DNA of 39,529 bases from positions 1-39,529 of the forward strand of contig NZ_JABWRB020000011.1 in assembly GCF_014268745.2 (NCBI RefSeq), in the 5' to 3' direction. How positions within the stretch are numbered: the first letter of the stretch is position 1; the number at the start of each line of letters is the position of its first letter. The position numbers and the translations under genes were made by a program. The notes below the pieces were generated by a model. That model searched no databases. It saw only the letters and a list, made by a program, of their open reading frames with translations, and was not told where the DNA came from. The DNA is from Pseudomonas zanjanensis (GTDB lineage Bacteria > Pseudomonadota > Gammaproteobacteria > Pseudomonadales > Pseudomonadaceae). Of the stretch, positions 16,987-24,560 are shown one piece after another.

Positions 16987-17990
16987 GCGGCCACCCCTTC
17001 GTCCCCTGTCAGGCTCTTGTAACGCTCAGCGAAGAACGCCTGAACGTCGGCGCATTGTGCTTGCGTACCATCCAAACGATTGAAACGGGCGCGAAACTCC
17101 CTGGCGCCCGGCAGGGTTGCGAGATACCAGCCCACATGCTTGCGAGCGATGCGTACGCCCATGACTTCTCCGTAGAAGGCATGTAGCGCGGCCAGATGCT
17201 CTAGCAGAATACGTTCCACTTCGGACAACTGCGGCGCAGCGAGCTTTTCGCCGGTGCGCAGGTAATGTTCGATCTCACGAAAAATCCATGGCCGCCCCTG
17301 GGCGGCCCGGCCGATCAACAGCCCATCGGCACCGGTCGCGTCCAGCACGTACCGGGCCTTCTCCGGCGAATCGATGTCGCCGTTGGCAAATACCGGAATC
17401 GACACCGCCTGTTTGATCGCGGCGATGGTGTCGTACTCGGCCACGCCGGTGTACAGGTCGGCACGGGTGCGGCCATGCACCGCCAGCGCCGTGATACCCG
17501 CCTGTTCGGCGATCTTCGCCACCACCAGGCCATTCTTGTTCTCCCGGTCCCACCCGGTGCGGATCTTCAGGGTCACCGGCACATCGACTGCGGCGACGAC
17601 TGCCTGCAGGATCTCGGTAACCAGCGCTTCATCCTTCAACAGCGCCGAGCCGGCGGCCTTGTTGCAGACCTTCTTCGCCGGGCAGCCCATGTTGATGTCG
17701 ATGATCTGCGCCCCCAGCTCGACGTTCGCCCGGGCCGCCTCCGCCAGCATCTGTGCGTCGCCACCGGCGATCTGTACCGAGCGGGGCTCGGGATCGCCTT
17801 CGTGGATCATGCGCAGACGCGATTTGCGGGTGTTCCACAAACTCATGTCGCTGGTGACCATTTCCGAAACCACCAGGCCTGCGCCCAATCGTTTGCACAA
17901 CTGACGAAAGGGCTGGTCGGTGACGCCCGCCATGGGGGCGAGAACGAGGCCGTTCTGCAATGTATATGGGCCGATGCGTACCGCCGACAT
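16983..17990 (-). CDS. dusB: tRNA-dihydrouridine synthase B
   Basis: A 335-residue FMN enzyme that reduces uridine in the tRNA D-loop using NADPH. Seen in the sequence: APMAGVTDQPFR at the start of the TIM barrel, INMGCPAKKV with the catalytic Cys in the MGCP loop, KIRTGWD, AVHGRTR, FANGDI and LLIGRAAQGRPWIF, followed by the C-terminal helical tRNA-binding domain. Length is typical. The start at 17990 has AGGGAAG upstream. It is the first gene of the dusB-fis operon. The 184-base gap upstream, which ends at the zinc-ribbon gene, should hold the growth-regulated promoter; I see A/T-rich DNA there (18030-18110) but no clean hexamer pair. Confidence 0.97.
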   Translation of the reverse strand: MSAVRIGPYTLQNGLVLAPMAGVTDQPFRQLCKRLGAGLVVSEMVTSDMSLWNTRKSRLRMIHEGDPEPRSVQIAGGDAQMLAEAARANVELGAQIIDINMGCPAKKVCNKAAGSALLKDEALVTEILQAVVAAVDVPVTLKIRTGWDRENKNGLVVAKIAEQAGITALAVHGRTRADLYTGVAEYDTIAAIKQAVSIPVFANGDIDSPEKARYVLDATGADGLLIGRAAQGRPWIFREIEHYLRTGEKLAAPQLSEVERILLEHLAALHAFYGEVMGVRIARKHVGWYLATLPGAREFRARFNRLDGTQAQCADVQAFFAERYKSLTGDEGVAA

Positions 17991-18174
17991 AGGACTTCCC
18001 TGAAGTGGGGCCGGATCATGAGACTTCGAAAAAGGGTTGGCATGATACCCGCTCTCGATGACTGGATAAAGATCGAATTGGATAAAATCTGAACAGCTAT
18101 TTTGTTATCGCCAGCGGTTTGGTCTGGGTGGGGTCAGTCAGAAAGCTGCCGTCAATTGGCCGACCCTGCCGGCT

Positions 18175-19401
18175 TCATTCGGGGGAATGGAAGCTCAGAC
18201 TGTAGTTCACCGCCTTGGGGCCCGGATCCAGGATATCCAGTGCGATGTGGATGGGCGTCTGCGGCGGCATTTCGCCGCGGCCCTCGAGGTCGCCGCCCAG
18301 GTACTCCCCGGGCTTGAAGCGACGGCTGGCGATCAGGTGCCCGTTGAGGTCGGCAAAGCGCAGCTCCAGCAACGGAAAAGGTTGGGAGAAGGGCGCACGG
18401 TTGTAGATGATCGCGTCCACTATCAGGGCGCCGCTGAATTCCGGATGGCTGCGCACCACCAGGTTGCTGCTCTTGATCTTGGCGATGTCGACCTTGGACG
18501 GTACGTCGCAGCCGATGGTCGGGCAGATTTGCAGGAACCATGGCCGGTACTGGTCTTGGCGGGCCAGTTCTTCGAAATGGTAGGCGATGTACTGGCCACC
18601 CAGGGCTGCGGCGGCGAGCAGGATCAGCAGAATCCACAACAGGCGTCGGCCCCAGGGCGAACGACGTTTGCGCCAGTCCAGTTGCAACGGGTCGTCGTCC
18701 AGGTCGTGGAGGGCTTCGGCGCGTATGCCCGGCTCCTGGCGCTCCCGTGACTTGCGCAGTGGCAGCGGTGGCTCGGGTTCGTCGTCGTGGTCGTCGGTAG
18801 CGGACAGGCGCTCAAGGTGTTCTTCGGGCTCGTCGTCCGGCGCGAGGTGGAGTGGGGCGACGGGTTCGTCGTCCGGTTCCAGCGGTTCGAGGGCCAGGGA
18901 CAGGGACGGTTCGGTACGCGGCGGCCGCGCCGGTTCGTGGGGTTCGAACGGTTCGAAGGGCGTATCGAGGACGGTTTCGACGGGTTCGTCCGAGGTTTCG
19001 CTGTACAGGCTGTCGGGCCAGGCTTGTTGTTCGCCGGAAAGCGAATCGCGTTGCGCGCTCAGGTTGTCTTCCCGACGCCGACCGGCACTGCCTGGGGCGC
19101 GATTGTCACGTCGCTCCAGGCGCGCCAGTTCCTTGTCCAGGTCGTCCAGGTCCAGCTCGGCGGCGCTCCATTGTTTCTGGCTGATGGCCCGGGGTGGGGC
19201 TTCGGCGGCAGGCTTGGCGGGCGGCGCGACGGCGGGCGCGACTGGCTTGCCCGTGCGTTGTTCCAGCAGCTGTCGTGCGGCATTGAACACTTGCAGGCAC
19301 GAGCCGCAACGAACCACCCCGCGGGCCACGCTCAATTGAGCATGGCTGACGCGAAAACGGGTATGGCAATGCGGGCACTGGGTGACGAAGCTGTCAGTCA
19401 T
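18175..19401 (-). CDS. MJ0042 zinc-ribbon and DUF3426 membrane protein
   Basis: A 408-residue protein. Residues 1-45 form a MJ0042-type zinc ribbon with two Cys pairs (CPHC and CGSC). A long, acidic, Pro/Glu-rich low-complexity region follows (about 55-265), rich in EP and DDEPE strings. One membrane helix (LLWILLILLAAAALGGQYIA) lies near residues 265-285. The C-terminal DUF3426 domain resembles an extracytoplasmic beta-sandwich with two Cys (CPTIGC). The family is widespread in beta- and gamma-proteobacteria next to prmA and its function is unknown; the topology suggests a cytoplasmic metal ribbon linked to a periplasmic domain. It is 30 bases downstream of prmA, so the two are probably co-transcribed. 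Variation of the low-complexity linker is common in this family. Confidence 0.88.
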   Translation of the reverse strand: MTDSFVTQCPHCHTRFRVSHAQLSVARGVVRCGSCLQVFNAARQLLEQRTGKPVAPAVAPPAKPAAEAPPRAISQKQWSAAELDLDDLDKELARLERRDNRAPGSAGRRREDNLSAQRDSLSGEQQAWPDSLYSETSDEPVETVLDTPFEPFEPHEPARPPRTEPSLSLALEPLEPDDEPVAPLHLAPDDEPEEHLERLSATDDHDDEPEPPLPLRKSRERQEPGIRAEALHDLDDDPLQLDWRKRRSPWGRRLLWILLILLAAAALGGQYIAYHFEELARQDQYRPWFLQICPTIGCDVPSKVDIAKIKSSNLVVRSHPEFSGALIVDAIIYNRAPFSQPFPLLELRFADLNGHLIASRRFKPGEYLGGDLEGRGEMPPQTPIHIALDILDPGPKAVNYSLSFHSPE

Positions 19402-19431
19402 GCGGCAATCCGGTGGATACAGGCGGTCATT

Positions 19432-20310
19432 CTAGCGCCGACGTCCGGTGATGCGCACCCAGCCATCGCGATTGGCGATCGGGTCCAGGTCAAAGTCCGC
19501 GGCATAAGCGGCGGCGACTTCTTCGCCCTGTTCGGCGAGGATGCCCGACAGTGCCAGGCGTCCACCCGGCTTGACCAGGCTCGACAGTTGCGGCGCCAGG
19601 GACACCAGCGGGCCGGCCAGGATGTTAGCCACCAGCACGTCGGCCTGGACCTGGGGCAAGTCCTGCGGCAAGTACAACGGGAACAGGGCTTCGGCGATGT
19701 TGTTGCGACCGGCGTTGTCGCGGGAGGCTTCCAGGGCCTGGACGTCGATGTCGGTGCCGACCGCTTCCCGGGCGCCCAGCAGCAGCGCGGCAATCGCCAG
19801 GATCCCCGAGCCACAGCCGAAGTCCAGTACGTTGCAACCCTTCAGGTCCTGGCCGTCAAGCCATTCCAGGCACAGCGCGGTGGTCGGGTGGGTGCCGGTG
19901 CCGAACGCCAGTCCCGGATCCAGCAGCAGGTTGACTGCGTCCGGCTCTGGCGCGGCGTGCCAGCTCGGGACGATCCACAGGCGCTGGCCGAAACGCATCG
20001 GCTGGAAGTTGTCCATCCAGCTGCGTTCCCAGTCCTGGTCCTCGATCACTTCGCTGTGGTGCTCGGGCAGCGGGCCGCCGGTCAGCAGCTCGAGATGCGC
20101 GAGCACGCTGGCCGCCTCGGTGCCGCCTTCGAACAGGGCCAGCAGGTGGGTGTGGGACCACAGCGGGGTGGTGTTGAGCTCCGGCTCGAAGATCGGCTGG
20201 TCTTCGGCGTCCATGAAGGTTACCGATACTGCGCCTACTTCAAGAAACGCGTCTTCGTAGGTTTCGGCTTGTTCCGGGCTGATGGCCAGACGTACTTGCA
20301 GCCAAGGCAT
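19432..20310 (-). CDS. prmA: Ribosomal protein L11 methyltransferase
   Basis: A 292-residue SAM-dependent enzyme that trimethylates ribosomal protein L11. The conserved start MPWLQVRLAISPEQAETYED is used; the frame is open further upstream but that extension has no family similarity and reaches into the divergent toxin leader. An N-terminal L11-recognition domain is followed by the Rossmann methyltransferase core: GTGTHPTTALCLEWL, NVLDFGCGSGILAIAALLLG (motif I) and VLVANILAGPL (motif IV). Length is normal. It is divergent from the toxin gene at 20505, with 194 bases between the two starts, so their promoters face each other. The zinc-ribbon gene follows. Confidence 0.97.
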   Translation of the reverse strand: MPWLQVRLAISPEQAETYEDAFLEVGAVSVTFMDAEDQPIFEPELNTTPLWSHTHLLALFEGGTEAASVLAHLELLTGGPLPEHHSEVIEDQDWERSWMDNFQPMRFGQRLWIVPSWHAAPEPDAVNLLLDPGLAFGTGTHPTTALCLEWLDGQDLKGCNVLDFGCGSGILAIAALLLGAREAVGTDIDVQALEASRDNAGRNNIAEALFPLYLPQDLPQVQADVLVANILAGPLVSLAPQLSSLVKPGGRLALSGILAEQGEEVAAAYAADFDLDPIANRDGWVRITGRRR

Positions 20311-20504
20311 GGCGGGCACCTTTGAAAAAATCGACAGGGGGCAGCGCGGGGCTGCAAAGGCGCGCAGTGTACGCCAGGTCGCCATCAAAGTGGATAAGGG
20401 AGGCCTGGAAGGTCCGGATGGGTGTTCCGATATATATATATGTACGCCAACAGCCTGTCGCGAGGTGGATAAGGTGCGGGTCCAGACAACAGGGAAGGAT
20501 GTGC
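20311..20504 (+). promoter_or_regulatory. Toxin leader with (AT)6 run and RsmA/E-like motif over the Shine-Dalgarno
   Basis: This is the divergent region between prmA and the toxin. An uninterrupted (AT)6 run (20430-20441) could supply the -10 element. Just before the toxin ATG, AACAGGGAAGG (20488-20498) matches the RsmA/RsmE consensus (A/U)CANGGANG(U/A) except at its last base. The overlapping GAAGGATGT (20494-20502) matches CANGGANGU except at its first base. Both cover the Shine-Dalgarno AAGGA (20495-20499), which is where RsmA-type repressors act. GGA is part of any Shine-Dalgarno, so chance matches are common. Confidence 0.45.
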
Positions 20505-23500
20505 ATGGACAATACGACCGAGTGGCAGCGAAACAGGGATGGCGCGGTGCTGGTATCTGCGTCAAGGGGCCCCTCGCCCCAGTTGACGCTGGAAAAGTGG
20601 GCGCGCTGGCAAACCGTCATCGATGCACGAATGCGAACCCAGTTGGGGCTGCTGGAGGTGCTGGAAGAGTACCTGCTGGTTGAACTTCGCACTCGTTATC
20701 AGCAAGGCAACGTCGATTCACATTACATCGCCACGTTGCTCGACACGGTCCTGCAACGGATGGTCGACCAGACACCCTTGGATTATGAGGAGCAACGAGA
20801 TGCGCCGTATCGCTGGCCCGGGGGGGCTGACCTTGGGTTTGCGGCAGAGCGCCGGGATACCGTTGCCCAGATGGTGGAGGGGGCGGTCTCGGGCTTCATC
20901 AACCACTACAAGGATTACCTGCGACGACATTGGAGGATGGCAGTCGATGATACCTCCCTTGAAGCGTCCATCGGCGAGCAGCTCACCCGCCATTCAACGG
21001 CAGTCGACGCGATGTTCCAACCCGATCGATTGGCCGCAATGGACGTTGAAACACTGCGCGCGGAGATCGAGGAGCTAGAGGTTTCCTGGCGTCGGCTGGT
21101 GCAATGGACCACGTTGGCAACCCAGCAGGAGCGGCAGCAATTGGCGGCGTTGGCGCGTGTGCAATTGCCTGATTGGCTGCGCTGGCTGGGCGAAGTGGAT
21201 CGAAACTGGCTGGAGACTTTGCAATCGCACGCCGTGCAAGCGCAGGCTCTGGTCGACGATTTGCTCGACGGCTTCGGCTCGCTGAAAGCATTCGCCCGAC
21301 GTCAGGCCAAGGACTACATCAGGCATGAGCTGGACATGGATGTCGAGCCGGATAATGTCCGCGTGCAATTGCAGTGGCGAACCGTCATTGGCCAGCCCGT
21401 GCGAACCAATAGCCTGAGCGAGTGGGTGGCAGCGGGCCTGATCAGGCCAGATGCCGTCTCGGTATTGCTGGTGGAAAATGGCGACATGTTACGCAACCAG
21501 CCCCTGGCACCCGCGTTCATCAGCCAATTGCTGGCTGTAGTGGATGCGTCGGCTGACTATTTGCCCGCATTGTCGAGCCGATATAACCGCGCGGACCTCA
21601 AGGACGCCATGCTCGATTGGTTCATGGCGCGGGTGAAGTACAGCGCGTATGTCGCACGTTGCGCCGGTCAGATGACGGTAGTCAGCCACGGTGAGCTCAA
21701 CGCGTCATGGGGGAGTGAGCCCTCGGCGCAAACCTTGGGCGGATTGCAAGTCTCCAACGTTCAGTTACCCGGTGCCTTGACCTGCGCCGATCTGTTGCTG
21801 TTTTACCGTCAGGACGTGCGTGGGGAAGCCAGCCAGCTGTTGTTGTATGCCCCAGGCAAGCCAAATGGCCAGGAATGGATCAGGTTGGCTTCGCTTCGGG
21901 CCGTCAGTGCGGAAATCGGAGGCTGGACCGCAACCGAAGCCGGTCGCGAGTATTTATTACAGCAACTTTCACCGGTCGATCGTTCCAGGGGCCGGGAATA
22001 CTTCGTCAACGTGACGGAGAAACCAACCCTATGGGATTTGAACGCTGATCCCAGGGGGACGGTACGAGGTTTCGGGGCATGCCTCGAACATGCTGTGCTA
22101 ACGGGGTTGCGCCATAACCTGATGCAGGTGGATATGAGCGAGTCGCCTCGTTGGTATTCGGCGTTGCCGTTGGAGTCGCGCCGGAACATCAGTGGCTTGG
22201 GCCAGGAGTTCCGGGTTCATCAGCAGGTTTTCAATGATCAACTCGCTGATTATGAAGTCTTCTTGAGCTTCGCCAAACGTACCGTCGCGCAGGCGATTGA
22301 ACCCTACATGCGTAGCAAGGGCGTGTACGAGCCCGTAGATCCCGAAACGGTGCTTATCGACTACCAGCCAGGGTTGGCTGGCCAGAGAAAGGTCGCCACC
22401 TTGTTGGAATTGGCGATTCATGGCTATGACGATAACTCAGGCATCGATAATCCCAGCAAAGGTGTGCGTTCCTCGGTTGGGCAGGCACTGGAGCAGGTCC
22501 GCAGTGCTGACCTGGCGCGCTACATTCGCAGGGCGTACCTGGGCGAGCAATACGCCAGGCAGGTTCGCGCCAGCTTCCTCGATACCCGTGCGCCGGAATA
22601 CTCGGGGCGCCGCGCCGCTTGTCGCCACATGCTGTTGGCGAGGATGGATCGTGACTTGCGTATCGCCTATGGCCAGTCTTTGTTAAGCGCTGATCAATTC
22701 AAATGGCTCACCCGCCAAGTCACGCTATTGAGCGACAACGGGCTTGATGACCGAGCCAAATATCCCGGCACGGCCGTGACACGTGAAGGTGTGCTCAGGT
22801 TTACCGTCGGCGGGCATGTGGTATTGGGCGTCTATGTGTTTGCCTACTTTGACCCCAAGGGTTCCTACTGGCTCTACATGCCCGATGCCCCGGACGGCAT
22901 CCTGTTTCGCAACTACCTGGCGTTCGCCGGGGGCATCGCCGCGCAGTTACATGATTACGTGCTGGAGCGGGTAGCGTTGACGGCGCGTTCCGAGGTTGGC
23001 GGTTTGCTGCGAGCCCTGGCGACCGGTTCTTCGCGCGTCGATACATTGCGAGAGTTCAATCGGGTGGTCGACATCGGTGCAGAGTTCGACGCCTGCATCG
23101 AGCGCGCGATAACCGATGTGGAGGATGTCACCAGCAGTCGCGCCGAGGTCATCAAGCATCAGGTCATCAAAGGACTGCTTTTTGCGGCTGTGCCCGTGTG
23201 CATGGTCTATCCGCCCTTTGCCTTGCTGCTGGACCTCGCCTTTATCGGCATCAGTACCAGGCAGGCGATCGTGGCACATGTGCGAGGCGATACCCAGGAG
23301 GCACTTGAACAGTGGCTGGCCGTGTCCTGGGGGGCGTTGTTCGCCGTGCTGGGAGCGGCCAGCATGGCGGCAGTGCTCGGGCGGACGGCGATGAACTTGA
23401 AACTTGCGCTGAGGTCCCTGTCGCTGTCGGCGCAGCGCTTGAAAAGAACCGCGCCATCGGCCGCTGCCAAAGAAACCGGGCCGCTGGTCCAGCCCCTGCG

Positions 23501-24482
23501 CTTGAAGCCAGGGCAGGCAGTCAAGGCAACGCCCGAGAACCTGGAGCCGGTAACCGAGGAGGGTATCTTCTATGGGACCTACCGTAGCCCGCCCAGCGTA
23601 TCGCAACCGCGAGCCGCCTATTACATTCGGAGCCGAGGTCGGTATTTCCAAGTCTTGGAAGACCCTTATTTCGGTGGTGTGTGCCTGGTGGATGCCAGCC
23701 GCCCCGGCGCGTTATACAAACTGCCCATCCGCAGAATGGCGAATGGCAAGTGGGCGCATAACATTGTCGGCTTGAGGGGGGGTAATAACGGTGTGCGCTA
23801 TTTGGGGCGAGTCGATGATTTGCGGGAGGCATTTCCCGGGCGCATCCCCCCCAGCGTGACAAGAGGGGCGATGCAGGGCGAGACCGTCGTAGCCAGGTTC
23901 AGCGAGGCGGCGATGGACAATTACCTGTTCTCGTTGAATGCACAGACCTGTGTGGTCGCGTCGATGTACAACCCCGCCACCCGGATGGGGGCAGTCATTC
24001 ATTTCGATCACAACATTCGAAAACTCATCGAGCGAGGCATCAAGGCTGTAACGTCGCGCCTGGGCGGACCTGCGAAAGACGTTCGTGTCACCCTGGTGGG
24101 CGGAGACTGGCTGACGGGGGCGGACATTGGTGAGCCGGTCAGGCAGGTGATGAGGCGCCAAGGCTTCCAGCCAACCTGGGATTACTGGTCGTATTCGTCT
24201 TGCTTTGGTAATACATACGGTGTTTCGCTGGATCTTAAAACCGGTATCACATCGGTCTTCAAGACATCACAGAGCCTGGTCGAGCGCTATTACATCCCGG
24301 TGCTGGCTCGGGCGAAAAACAGTTCCGACCCCGTATCGATGCGTGCGCGTAAATTCATGGCGCGTGTGCGCAGTGAACCGCTGGTGGTCAATGCCAATGG
24401 TGCTGTTCGCACCCGCCAGGGCAGGCCGGCGACTGCGGCGCAACTTGAAATGAACGAGTTCTCGCTGGTTGTGTTGACCTGA
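20505..24482 (+). CDS. ToxA_N/DUF6543 toxin with C-terminal CheD-like glutamine-deamidase domain
   Basis: A 1325-residue protein starting at ATG 20505 behind GGGAAGGA. Residues 1-480 are mostly helical and unassigned. Residues about 490-960 fit the dermonecrotic-toxin N-terminal module common in Pseudomonas (ToxA_N/DUF6543): YIRRAYLGEQYARQVRAS, MDRDLRIAYGQSLLSADQF and two hydrophobic stretches (about 885-925 and 936-965). A YYIRSRGRYFQV cap motif follows (about 1030). The C-terminus follows CheD: TCVVASMYNPATRMGAVIHF has Cys1149 and His1166 17 apart, as Cys27/His44 in Thermotoga CheD. Next come LVGGD (1197-1201), IGEPVRQVMRRQGF (from 1208), a GNTYG element and a final KTGITSVF strand. CheD shares its fold with the CNF1 deamidase. 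The likely activity is deamidation of a glutamine in a target protein (inferred). No signal peptide is visible. It stands alone between prmA and accC; no immunity gene is adjacent. Confidence 0.85.
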   Translation: MDNTTEWQRNRDGAVLVSASRGPSPQLTLEKWARWQTVIDARMRTQLGLLEVLEEYLLVELRTRYQQGNVDSHYIATLLDTVLQRMVDQTPLDYEEQRDAPYRWPGGADLGFAAERRDTVAQMVEGAVSGFINHYKDYLRRHWRMAVDDTSLEASIGEQLTRHSTAVDAMFQPDRLAAMDVETLRAEIEELEVSWRRLVQWTTLATQQERQQLAALARVQLPDWLRWLGEVDRNWLETLQSHAVQAQALVDDLLDGFGSLKAFARRQAKDYIRHELDMDVEPDNVRVQLQWRTVIGQPVRTNSLSEWVAAGLIRPDAVSVLLVENGDMLRNQPLAPAFISQLLAVVDASADYLPALSSRYNRADLKDAMLDWFMARVKYSAYVARCAGQMTVVSHGELNASWGSEPSAQTLGGLQVSNVQLPGALTCADLLLFYRQDVRGEASQLLLYAPGKPNGQEWIRLASLRAVSAEIGGWTATEAGREYLLQQLSPVDRSRGREYFVNVTEKPTLWDLNADPRGTVRGFGACLEHAVLTGLRHNLMQVDMSESPRWYSALPLESRRNISGLGQEFRVHQQVFNDQLADYEVFLSFAKRTVAQAIEPYMRSKGVYEPVDPETVLIDYQPGLAGQRKVATLLELAIHGYDDNSGIDNPSKGVRSSVGQALEQVRSADLARYIRRAYLGEQYARQVRASFLDTRAPEYSGRRAACRHMLLARMDRDLRIAYGQSLLSADQFKWLTRQVTLLSDNGLDDRAKYPGTAVTREGVLRFTVGGHVVLGVYVFAYFDPKGSYWLYMPDAPDGILFRNYLAFAGGIAAQLHDYVLERVALTARSEVGGLLRALATGSSRVDTLREFNRVVDIGAEFDACIERAITDVEDVTSSRAEVIKHQVIKGLLFAAVPVCMVYPPFALLLDLAFIGISTRQAIVAHVRGDTQEALEQWLAVSWGALFAVLGAASMAAVLGRTAMNLKLALRSLSLSAQRLKRTAPSAAAKETGPLVQPLRLKPGQAVKATPENLEPVTEEGIFYGTYRSPPSVSQPRAAYYIRSRGRYFQVLEDPYFGGVCLVDASRPGALYKLPIRRMANGKWAHNIVGLRGGNNGVRYLGRVDDLREAFPGRIPPSVTRGAMQGETVVARFSEAAMDNYLFSLNAQTCVVASMYNPATRMGAVIHFDHNIRKLIERGIKAVTSRLGGPAKDVRVTLVGGDWLTGADIGEPVRQVMRRQGFQPTWDYWSYSSCFGNTYGVSLDLKTGITSVFKTSQSLVERYYIPVLARAKNSSDPVSMRARKFMARVRSEPLVVNANGAVRTRQGRPATAAQLEMNEFSLVVLT

Positions 24483-24504
24483 TCCTTGATTCCGAGACCG
24501 CTGT

Positions 24505-24543
24505 AAAAAAAAGACCCCGGTTCAAATGAGCCGGGGTCTTTTT
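24505..24543. terminator. Bidirectional Rho-independent terminator
   Basis: A perfect 10-bp stem (AAGACCCCGG 24511-24520, CCGGGGTCTT 24531-24540) with a 10-base loop, flanked by A6 on the left and TTT on the right. It works as a terminator in both directions and separates the convergent toxin gene and accC. It lies 22 bases past the toxin stop and 17 past the accC stop. Confidence 0.92.
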
Positions 24544-24560
24544 CTACATCCCTTGGAACA

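Noticed and set aside
20322..20504. Upstream start for the deamidase toxin at 20322
   Set aside because: No ribosome site there, and the stretch overlaps the prmA leader; ATG 20505 has GGGAAGGA at suitable spacing.
20311..20565. N-terminal extension of prmA
   Set aside because: The extension overlaps the divergent toxin gene start and has no similarity to PrmA, which begins MPWLQVRL.
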